Of a stretch of DNA of 64,000 nucleotides, positions 45,247 to 52,987 are shown piece by piece. Each line of letters starts with the position of its first letter. The stretch's first letter is position 1. The notes below the pieces were generated by a model, which worked only from the letters and a program-made list of their open reading frames with translations, ran no database searches and was not told where the DNA came from. Source of the stretch: Streptomyces phyllanthi. GTDB taxonomy: Bacteria > Actinomycetota > Actinomycetes > Streptomycetales > Streptomycetaceae. The position numbers and the translations under genes were made by a program. The stretch spans positions 1-64,000 of the forward strand of contig NZ_VJZE01000008.1 in assembly GCF_009377205.1 (NCBI RefSeq). Direction: 5' to 3'.

Positions 45247-46251
45247 AGTCGCCCGGGTCTCTCCGTGGCTGCGGCCGGACGCCGCCACCTGCCCGGACCG
45301 CTCGTTCTGCCACACCTTCGGCCGCGGCGACGCCAAGCACCAGATGATCCCTGGCTGGCCGTACTCGGTCGTGGCGGCACTGGAGACCGGCCGCACCTCC
45401 TGGACCGCCGTGCTGGACGCCATCCGGCTGGCGCCTGGTGCGGACGTTGCCGCTGTCACCACCGCCCAGGTCCGCGATGTCGTCGAACGACTCATCGCCG
45501 CCGGTCAGTGGGCCGACGGTGACCCGGACATTCTGGTGGTGCTGGATGCCGGATACGACGCGCCGCGCATCGCTTTCCTGCTCAGGAACCTGCCAGTGGA
45601 GGTGCTGGGCCGCATGCGCTCGGACCGGGTGCTGCGCCGCTCGACCCCGCCTCGCGTCTACGACCCAAAGGGCGGCCGGCCGCCCAAGCACGGCGGCGAG
45701 TTCGTTCGGCGACCTCGCCACCTGGGGCAATGAGCAGGCCGTGAAGGTTACGGACACCCGTCTGTATGCAAAGCGACAGCGCGGGCCTGGGACCAGTTGC
45801 ATCCGCGGCTGACCCGACGGGCGGCCTGGCTCGACCTGACGGCCCGCTGCCCATCATCGAGGGCACCGTCATCCGCCTGACCGTCGAACGGCCCTCCGGC
45901 GGCGACAACAAGCCCGTCTGGCTGTGGTGGTCCCGCGTCGACTCGCTCCCGGCGGATGTCGAACGCTGCTGGCAGGCGTTCCTGCGCCGCTTCGACCTGG
46001 AGCACACGTTTCGCCTGTTCAAGCAGACACTCGGATGGACCAAGCCGCGGCTGCGCAGTCCGGAGGCGGCGGAACGCTGGACGTGGCTGGTGATCGCCGC
46101 CCATACCCAGCTCCGCCTCGCCCGGCCCCTGGCGGTCGATCTGCGACGCCCGTGGGAGAAGAAGACTGAGCAGCGCAAGCTCACCCCCGCACGGGTCTGC
46201 CGGGGGTTCCGCCACCTCCGAGCGAAGACGCCACGGCGCACAGCCACCTAG
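45247..46251 (+). pseudogene. IS701-like transposase, truncated and frameshifted
   Basis: Three frames add up to most of a DDE transposase: CPDRSFCHTFGRGDAKHQMI, PGWPYSVVAALETGRTSWTA and DPDILVVLDAGYDAPRIAFL (Asp), then VEVLGRMRSDRVLRRSTPPR. After a shift at about 45700, FGDLATWGNEQAVKVTDTRL, and from about 45790 a third frame with GDNKPVWLWWSRVDSLPADV and RFDLEHTFRLFKQTLGWTKP (Glu), ending RKLTPARVCRGFRHLRAK. The N-terminus is missing; at least two frameshifts. Confidence 0.82.
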
Positions 46252-46547
46252 TGGACACAGCACCCGCCGAGGACACTGAGGCCATGGTCATCGATGAGAC
46301 TGCCAAGGTGATGGCCGTCAGGGCCGGAGCGGCACTGGCGGCCATCGTCGCCTCCCCGGTCCTCCTTGTGGCCGGGGCTTACCTGCGCAACCGCTACATG
46401 CGCTGGATCTACCGCGATGGCGCACCGGCCCCAATAGACAAGGAACACGGCCAAGTCAGCATCCACTACCTCGCCGTGACCAGCACCATCGTGAACTGGC
46501 TCTGCACGCCCTCCCAAGCACTGGTATCGCGCCTTCGACGCAACTGA
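46251..46547 (+). CDS. Small hypothetical membrane protein
   Basis: A 98-residue frame with one clear hydrophobic segment (AGAALAAIVASPVLLVAGAY) followed by a positively charged RNRYMRW, predicting one helix with the C-terminus inside. G/C dominates third positions, which supports coding. ATG 46284 is an alternative start. The frame begins at the last base of the transposase remnant. No family recognised; it is not certain that the protein is made. Confidence 0.45.
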   Translation: MDTAPAEDTEAMVIDETAKVMAVRAGAALAAIVASPVLLVAGAYLRNRYMRWIYRDGAPAPIDKEHGQVSIHYLAVTSTIVNWLCTPSQALVSRLRRN

Positions 46548-46698
46548 CCACACTGCTGCCCCCGCAGTCGCAGGCCAGGACGTTAAACGACAAGCTCAGA
46601 GCCTGTGTCTGATGCTGGCATGCAAATCGTCACTTCGCGGTGGCCGGCCGGGCGGGCGGATTCGTCGTGAATGGTGTCCTTGTCGGCATAGGTGCGGC

Positions 46699-48795
46699 AT
46701 GATGACTTACTGTGCGTACACGGGGGTGCTAGTGGTGGGGTTGGAGTACCTCAATCTGGAGACAGTTTCGGCCGTATTCGGGATGGTTGTGGCCGCTGCG
46801 TCGTTCGTTCTGGGCGTGGCTACCTTCCGTGCGAACCGCGCCGAGGCCGCGAAAGGCCTGGACGTGGTTGCGAAGGAGCTGGCAGCAGACGTTCAGCGGG
46901 AGTGGAGCGCCGAGGCCGCCCGGCGTGAAGTGCGCGAGTCCTCTGCGTTGCCGGTCGCTTGGCGTCCCGCGGAGTCCGGACTGGTGGAAGGCTGGGCGGA
47001 CTTGGTCACGACTGCCCGTGGTCTGCCCGGTGGCCCACCCGGTGATGCGGGCGCGTGGCCGGTGGACGCGGCTGGGTTGGAGGGTACCTACACGCAGATT
47101 GGCGAGGTCTTCACTCGGCGGGTGCCCACTCGCCGCTTGGTGGTTCTGGGCGAGCCCGGATCCGGCAAGAGTGTGTTGCTGATCCGTCTGCTGCAGGAAC
47201 TGGCGCGGCCGGGGAGCGGCGGCCCGGTGCCGGTGCTGTTTTCTCTCGCGTCCTGGAACCCTCACGAGGGCGGTCTGAAAGCGTGGATGGCCGAGCAACT
47301 GTGCCGCAACCGCAACGTAGGCCTCAGGCGTCCTGCCTCCGCGGAGTCGCAGGAGATCGACCGGGCCCAGGCCCTGGTGGAGCGCGGACTTATTCTGCCG
47401 CTCCTGGACGGATTCGATGAGATTCCACCCGCCCTGCACGCTGTGGCCCTGCACGAGATCAACAAAGCCTGGCGGACGCAGCCTTTGGTCCTGGCGAGCC
47501 GCACCGACGCTTATCGCGCTGCCCTGAACGGGCCGGATGCCAGGCGGCTCGATGGTGCCGCTGGCATCCAGTTGGTACCGCTCACCCCTGGCCCGGCTGC
47601 CGACTACCTGCGCAGCGGTCTTCCCCATGCCGAGCGATGGGATGCGGTCATCGCCCGTCTGGGGAGCGATACTCCCGTCGGTCAGGCGTTGAGCACGCCG
47701 CTGGGCCTGTTCCTCGCGCGCACCATCTACGCCCCGCCGCCCAGAGTCGGCGCGACCGGGCCGGCTCCGCACCCGGACGAGCTGTGCGACACCACGCTCT
47801 TGCGCACACGCGACGAGCTGGAGCGCCATCTCTTCAGCCGCTTCATTACAGCCGTCTACGACGTCCGGGACGGGCACAGCAAGCGGTCCCGCTGGTCCGT
47901 GCAGCAAGCTCGTCACACGCTCGCCGTCCTTGCCCGGCACCTGGAAGCCCATCGCGGTGGCAGTACCGATTTGGCCTGGTGGGAACTCGGCTCGGCGGCG
48001 CCTGCAGAGCAGCGAGAAAACACCGCAGAGTTGGCGACCGCTCTCATCGGCGCCGTCACTGTCGGTCTTGTTGCCGGTCTCAGCTCTGGGCTCGGCTGGG
48101 GGCTCGCCGGCATGCTGGCCGCCTTCCTCATATGCGGGTTCGCTTCAGCCATCGGCCTCAGCAAAGCGGCCGCCGTCGTGTACCCGAGCTCCCGGTTCCA
48201 AACCGCCCTAAACTTCGGGATCACAGCAGCGTTCGTGACAGCGTTCGCTGTGGTCCAGTTCGTCGGCGCGCGCGCCGCCCAGTGGGCCGGCCTGATCGCC
48301 GCGGCCATACTCTGGAATCGGTTCAATAGAAGGCTGACGCTCGAGCGAGCGGATCTTGCCGTCCGGGTCGGGCCGGGGAAGTTGGTCACGCAAGATCGCA
48401 GGATCTTTTTCCAGATCATGCTGCTATACGTCCTGGGGTTCGGGGCCTGGGGCGTTTTCATGATGGGGCTGAATAGTAGTTTCTGGGTCATACCGGCGTT
48501 AGGCTTCGGCGGCGGGCTGGCCGTTGGGCTCACTATGGGACTGGCGCGCGGGTTCTATGTTGGATTCAGGGAGACGGCATGGCCGCAGTTCGCCGTAACA
48601 GCGGCCTGTCTGGCGATGCGGAACCATGTCCCGTGGTCATTGATGGTGTTTCTCCAGGACGCACACGATCGTGGCATACTGCGCCAAGTCGGCACGGTCT
48701 ATCAGTTCCGTCACATCGGCCTGCAGCACTATCTCGCCGAGCAGCCCAGCAGTGATGACGACGCTCTCCCGAGAACCGGAGTGCCTGGCTCTTAA
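46699..48795 (+). CDS. NACHT-domain STAND NTPase with C-terminal membrane helices
   Basis: About 698 residues. A hydrophobic N-terminal helix (AVFGMVVAAASFVLGVATFR) precedes a coiled segment, then a NACHT ATPase: Walker A LVVLGEPGSGKSVLLIRLLQ (~150-160), Walker B GLILPLLDGFDEIPPALHAV (~231), sensor PLVLASRTDAYRAAL, then a helical/winged domain. The last third has at least five hydrophobic helices (AVTVGLVAGLSSGLGWGLAG, LAAFLICGFASAIGLSKAAA, ILWNRFN..., MLLYVLGFGAWGVFMMGLNS) and ends with the GILRQVGTVYQFRHIGLQHY motif common after actinobacterial NACHT domains. No LRR or other sensor repeat is present. Membrane-linked NACHT proteins include bNACHT-type antiphage genes, so a defence role is plausible but not shown. 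ATG 46699 has AGGTG close by; GTG 46735 or ATG 46612 are alternatives. Confidence 0.82.
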   Translation: MMTYCAYTGVLVVGLEYLNLETVSAVFGMVVAAASFVLGVATFRANRAEAAKGLDVVAKELAADVQREWSAEAARREVRESSALPVAWRPAESGLVEGWADLVTTARGLPGGPPGDAGAWPVDAAGLEGTYTQIGEVFTRRVPTRRLVVLGEPGSGKSVLLIRLLQELARPGSGGPVPVLFSLASWNPHEGGLKAWMAEQLCRNRNVGLRRPASAESQEIDRAQALVERGLILPLLDGFDEIPPALHAVALHEINKAWRTQPLVLASRTDAYRAALNGPDARRLDGAAGIQLVPLTPGPAADYLRSGLPHAERWDAVIARLGSDTPVGQALSTPLGLFLARTIYAPPPRVGATGPAPHPDELCDTTLLRTRDELERHLFSRFITAVYDVRDGHSKRSRWSVQQARHTLAVLARHLEAHRGGSTDLAWWELGSAAPAEQRENTAELATALIGAVTVGLVAGLSSGLGWGLAGMLAAFLICGFASAIGLSKAAAVVYPSSRFQTALNFGITAAFVTAFAVVQFVGARAAQWAGLIAAAILWNRFNRRLTLERADLAVRVGPGKLVTQDRRIFFQIMLLYVLGFGAWGVFMMGLNSSFWVIPALGFGGGLAVGLTMGLARGFYVGFRETAWPQFAVTAACLAMRNHVPWSLMVFLQDAHDRGILRQVGTVYQFRHIGLQHYLAEQPSSDDDALPRTGVPGS

Positions 48796-48914
48796 TCCCG
48801 CCCGGTGGATGCTCCCTGCATTCAGGCCGACGGCGTGCGGCGCTGGTGGCCTTTCCTCGACAGCTGAGGGCCTTCGCCGTCGGTGAAGCCGCTGGTTCAG
48901 GTGGAGCGCGGCTA

Positions 48915-49430
48915 CTGAGCTTGAACTCGGGTTGTCGTGGGTGTGAGTGATAGCCCGGTTCCGGCAAGGCATCCGTTGATCAGGTCAGGGCGGTACTGGA
49001 TCGCTCTCAGGCCGCGACGGATGCTCTGGATCAGGTGCTCGGGTGTGGTGAAGGCGGTGTTGGACAGCCAGCCGCGTCGCAGCAGGGACCAGATGCCCTC
49101 GACGGAGTTGAGGTTGGGTGCGTGGGCGGCAGCTGGTAGACGGTGAGCCAGTCCCGTCCGGCGATGAACTGCCGCATGCCGGCGGTGAGGTGGACGTTGA
49201 GGTTGTCCCAGATGAGGACGATCGGGCCGCCGAGCTGCTGATGGGCGGTCTGGATCAGGCCGCGGTAGTCCTTCCAGGAGAAGCTCTTGCATCCATCGGG
49301 CCGGGCGTCTGGGCAGGGCCGGTAGATCAGCCGTGAGGCTTCGCCGGTCTTGTAGCAGGCCAGGGCGGCCACCGATAACGGCGGCGGGAGCGGCCCCGCA
49401 GGCGGACCACAGGGGTGTGTCCGCACCTGG
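48915..49430 (-). pseudogene. IS630-family element, 3' half (left copy)
   Basis: On the minus strand the 3' half of an IS630 transposase in three frames: GHTPVVRLRGRSRRR, then VAALACYKTGEASRLIYRP, GPIVLIWDNLNVHLTAGMRQ (second Asp), and after another shift NLNSVEGIWSLLRRGWLSNT (Glu) to the end near 48919. The element end at 48915 begins CTGAGCTTGAACTCGG and is preceded by TA (48913-48914), the IS630 target. The 5' half is missing; it meets a second half-element head to head at 49431. Confidence 0.85.
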
Positions 49431-49447
49431 GCCAGGCGCGGACACAC
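49415..49447. repeat. 33-bp near-perfect palindrome joining the two IS630 halves
   Basis: Arms of 16 bp around a single central G (49431) with one mismatch: left arm GTGTGTCCGCACCTGG, right arm CCAGGCGCGGACACAC. It lies exactly where the two half-elements meet, in the codons for WARRGHTP. Confidence 0.9.
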
Positions 49448-49952
49448 ACCCGTCATCCGGGTCCGCGGACGCTCCCAGCGCCGCTTCTCCATCGCCGCTC
49501 TGGCCTGCTACAAGCACGGCGAACGTTCACGCCTGATCTACCGGCCCAAACGGCACGTCGACCGCAAGCGGGGCGGCAGACGCAGTTTCACCTGGACCGA
49601 CTACCGCGACCTGCTCATCGCCGCCCACCAGCAACTCGGCGCACCGATCGTGCTCGTATGGGACAACCTGAACGTGCACAGAGACCGCCGGCTGCGGGAG
49701 TTCATCGACACCCACGACTGGATCACCTGCTACTTCCTGCCGTCCTACGCACCCGACCTCAACCCCGTCGAGGGCATTTGGTCACTGCTGCGACGCAGCA
49801 GCCAGGCCAACACCGCATTCACCGACCCTGACCACCTCATGAGCGTGCTTCGGCACGGTCTCCGCCAGATCCAGTACCGCAGCAACCTCGTCGATGGATG
49901 TCTCTCCGAGACCGGCCTCACCTTGACGACATCACGGCAACAACGTCAGTAA
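49432..49952 (+). pseudogene. IS630-family element, 3' half (right copy)
   Basis: Plus-strand 3' half of a related but distinct IS630 transposase in one open frame: RRGHTPVIRVRGRSQRRFSI, AALACYKHGERSRLIYRPKR, APIVLVWDNLNVHRDRRLRE (Asp) and SYAPDLNPVEGIWSLLRRSS (Glu), ending near 49952. The element end (about 49949) has CTGACG-type sequence followed by TA (49950-49951). The N-terminal HTH and first Asp are missing because the frame begins at the palindromic junction. Confidence 0.88.
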
Positions 49953-50159
49953 CGTGACTCGCCGACCTGTGACATCGAAGGTCAGCGCCGGGCAGGGGCA
50001 CACCCCCGGTTACCAGTGGAGATCGCACGGCCACGGCGGGGTACGCACGCTGACAACGTATTTGGGGGATCTTCCCCCATGCGCCCCTTGCTGCCCACGC
50101 CCATGCTGAATCACGGCTCATCAGCCATTACCGGCAGGTATTCGTACGGAAGGAACAGC

Positions 50160-51305
50160 ATGGCAACGTCAACACGCAGAGGGTTACAGGCCGTAGTGAC
50201 AGCAGTGGCGGTGGGTACGGCGATCGCGCTGTCCACCGGACAGGCGCACGCCGCGAGCGGTGTGACCGCGGCCCCGACTTGCAACGGCTATGAGGCCAAC
50301 ATCGTCGGCACGCCGGGCAGTGACACCCTCACAGGCACAGACAACGCAGATGTGATCTTCGCTGACGCCGGCAACGATGTCGTGTTCGGGCTCGGTGAAG
50401 CGGACATCGTCTGCCTCGGCCCGGGCAACGACACCTTCAACGGTGGCGCGGGCGACGACCTGATCGTCGTCGATGCCGCTGTCGACGGTGCCGACAATGT
50501 CTCCGGCGGGCCCGGAAGGGACCTGGTGGACTACAGCGCCCGGACGACGCCAGTGACCGTCACCGTGGACTCGGTGGCCGACGACGGGGCGCCCGGCGAG
50601 GGCGACACCACCAACCCCGACGTGGAGTTGCTCGAGGGCGGCAGCGCGGGCGACACACTGACCGGAAGCCCGTCCAACACCTTCGAGGACATCCGCGGCA
50701 ACGAGGGCAACGACACCATCACCAGCGGGGCCGGTGGCAGCAGCCAGTTGGTCGGCGGCCCGGGGAACGACACCCTGCGCGCCCGCGCCGGGGCCGGCGA
50801 CGTCAGCCTCTTCGGCAGTGACGGCGCCGACACCCTTTTCGGGGGACCGGGCAACGACATCCTGAACGGGCAGGCCGAGGCCGACGTCATGGTCGGCGGC
50901 CTGGGCAACGACCTGGTCATCGGTGGCGCTGGCGACGACCAGTCGATCGCCGAGTCCACCTCCGCGGACGGAGCCGACGAATTCCGCGGCGGAGCGGATA
51001 TCGACACGATGTCCTACTCCGCCCGGAACACCCCGGTCGCCGTGTCCCCGGACGGTCGCGCCGACGACGGCGCGGTGATTGAAGGGGACAACGTGAACGC
51101 CACCGTGGAGAACATCCGCGGCGGACAGGCCGGCGACTTCCTCTACGGCAACGCGCTGGCGAACAGGCTGTTCGGTGGCACCGGCAGCGACACCATCAGA
51201 GCGGTCGACGGCATCTCCGGCAACGACGTGGTCGACGGCGCTCAGGGATCGGGCACCGATGAGTGCACTGCTGATCCAGGAGACATCATCAGCAACTGCC
51301 CCTGA
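50160..51305 (+). CDS. Secreted calcium-binding RTX/hemolysin-type repeat protein
   Basis: A 381-residue protein; ATG 50160 is chosen for its GGAAGGA site about 6 bp upstream and because a Sec signal peptide follows directly (GLQAVVTAVAVGTAIALSTG then QAHAAS). The mature protein has two types of repeat: RTX nonapeptides (GTPGSDTLTGTDNADVIF, GGPGNDTLRARAGAGD, GGPGNDILNGQAEADVM, GGLGNDLVIGGAGDD) forming calcium-binding parallel beta-rolls, and two copies of a DYSART/SYSARNTPV.V..D..ADDGA module. No enzymatic or pore-forming domain is present, so it is probably a structural or adhesive exoprotein. The C-terminus ends ECTADPGDIISNCP with a probable disulphide pair. Confidence 0.9.
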   Translation: MATSTRRGLQAVVTAVAVGTAIALSTGQAHAASGVTAAPTCNGYEANIVGTPGSDTLTGTDNADVIFADAGNDVVFGLGEADIVCLGPGNDTFNGGAGDDLIVVDAAVDGADNVSGGPGRDLVDYSARTTPVTVTVDSVADDGAPGEGDTTNPDVELLEGGSAGDTLTGSPSNTFEDIRGNEGNDTITSGAGGSSQLVGGPGNDTLRARAGAGDVSLFGSDGADTLFGGPGNDILNGQAEADVMVGGLGNDLVIGGAGDDQSIAESTSADGADEFRGGADIDTMSYSARNTPVAVSPDGRADDGAVIEGDNVNATVENIRGGQAGDFLYGNALANRLFGGTGSDTIRAVDGISGNDVVDGAQGSGTDECTADPGDIISNCP

Positions 51306-51521
51306 TCCGGCTGAGACCGGCGGGCGCGACGGGCACAGGCCCCGTTGTGCCCGCCAACCCGCTCGTGCTCCCCCACACCTCGAGCGACCGGTTCGAACTG
51401 GCCCGCGCCTACGCCGGCCTCGGCCGCACCCTCCGCTCTTCTCGGCCGGCATCGTCGCCGCGTTCCAGCGACGCGCCCAGCACCTGGCCGAGCACAGAGC
51501 TGCGCGTGGCCGCCGACGGGG

Positions 51522-51677
51522 GGCGTACTGGCTCCCGAGTTGGTAAACCTGACCTACGAGACCACGATCTATGGTCAGCGGGCACGCCGCAGCTCGCTCT
51601 GGCGCAAGCAGAGTGAGGGTTCGGGCTGGCGGATGTACTACCACCAGGCCACCTCTGTCCCGTCGGACGTCGAATAG
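51522..51677 (+). pseudogene. SnoaL/DUF4440-type (NTF2-like) protein, C-terminal remnant
   Basis: The frame reads GGVLAPELVNLTYETTIYGQ then RARRSSLWRKQSEGSGWRMY and YHQATSVP, matching the end of NTF2-fold DUF4440 proteins (VTLTY......RSS.W....GWR..FHQ.T..P). The upstream 51345-51520 looks like part of a different protein (SDRFELARAYAGLGRTL, LuxR/TPR-like), so two unrelated fragments are joined. Confidence 0.55.
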
Positions 51678-51742
51678 TCGAACAGTGGCAGGTAGCAGCG
51701 TCAGCTGGCAGGAGATCCGTGAGTGGCCCGCGCTCACGGCTA

Positions 51743-52889
51743 CTGAGGTTTCGGTTCGGGGTGACGTCATGGCGGCGTCGTGATCAGTCCGGTCTCGGCG
51801 ATGAACCCGTCGAGCAGGTCGGGCCGGTACTGCATCCGTTTGAGGCGGGTGCGGACGAGCCCGTCGAGGTCATCGATGCTGCACGGGGCGAGGTTGCCCA
51901 GGCTCTTCTTCAGGTGGGCCCACACACCCTCGGCCAGGTTGAGGTCGGGGGTGCAGGTCGGGAAGCGGAAGAGCGTCAGCCACGGCCGCTTCCCGATCAG
52001 CTCGCGCATGGCGGCGTCAACGTGGTGGTTGTAGTCGTCCCACACCAGCACGATGTTGCCGCCGAGCTGCTGATGGGCGGCGTCCAGCAACGAGGCGAAG
52101 TCCTTCTCCCGAAAGCCCTTCTTCTCTCCCTTGCGGCCGCGGTGCACCATCATCCGGAGGACCAGCCGGGTGCGCCGGTCGACCTTTTGACAGACCGGGC
52201 CCGCCAGGGAGATGCGGCCCGAGCCGGCCGCGCGGACCCTGACTAGAGACGGACGGCCACGGCGGGACCAGGTACACGCCTTCGGCGGCCGCAGCAGCTG
52301 CCCTGCCTCGTCCGCGAAGCACAGCCAGGCGTCCCGGTCCCTCACCGTCTTTCCACCCGTGGCCACGTCTCCTTCAACCACGTGGCCACGGCCTCCTCGT
52401 CGCGTTCGGCAGCCCGCCGCACCGGCACCTGCACCGTCCACCCCATCTCGCGCAGGATGCGCCAGGTCTGGACCGGGCTGAAACGCACGTGGAACCGCCG
52501 GGCGACCACGGTGGCCACACGGGCCGGCGTCCAGCGCTGGTCCTCCGTCCAGCTGTGCGCGGCCGGTCCCTTCTCCAGCTCCGCCGCCGGCCAGACCCGC
52601 CACTCAGGCTTCATCCGTGACGGACGCCCGGACGGCCCCTTGGACCGCAGCCCCTCAACGCCGTCCTCCCGCCAGCGGGCATGCCAGGCATAGGCGGACT
52701 TTCGCCAGACACGTAACCGCCGCGCGACCTGCGGCGGTGTCACCTTGCGCAAATAACTCGGCAGCCTCGAACCGCACTTGCCCCCCGGGCCCGCTGCGTC
52801 GCGGTCAGGCCACCCCCCATCGGGATACCGCATGACACCGGGATACACCCACCAGCGAGATCGCCGTCACCCTGGTTCGAAAACCTCAG
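51743..52889. mobile_element. Complete IS630-family insertion sequence, 1147 bp
   Basis: Imperfect terminal inverted repeats: CTGAGGTTTCGGTTCG... from 51743 and, read inward from the other end, CTGAGGTTTTCGAACC... from 52889; both continue to a shared GGGTGACG. Each end is flanked by TA (51741-51742 and 52890-52891), the target duplication of IS630/Tc1. It encodes one transposase in two overlapping frames on the minus strand. Confidence 0.88.
51767..52848 (-). CDS. IS630-family transposase in two frames (possible programmed -1 frameshift)
   Basis: Frame A (52848 down to a stop at 52342, 168 aa) holds the helix-turn-helix part: PPQVARRLRVWRKSAYAWHA, RWREDGVEGLRSKGPSGRPS and RRFHVRFSPVQTWRILREMG. 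Frame B lies in the -1 frame and continues from near 52365 with DAWLCFADEAGQLLRPP (first Asp), GGNIVLVWDDYNHHVDAAMR (second Asp) and CTPDLNLAEGVWAHLKKSLG (Glu), stopping near 51767. The A-rich GGAAAG just before the frame A stop is where a -1 slip would join them. All catalytic residues and both element ends are intact, so this may be a functional element using frameshifting; a simple mutation would look the same. Confidence 0.8.
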
Positions 52890-52987
52890 TAGTAAGTTGA
52901 TCCCCTCACGCTGAATGCCGACGTTCACTGTCAGAGGGCAGACCCCGGTCAGCCGGGGATGCACTCGACCACCCCGGGGGGCTCCAC

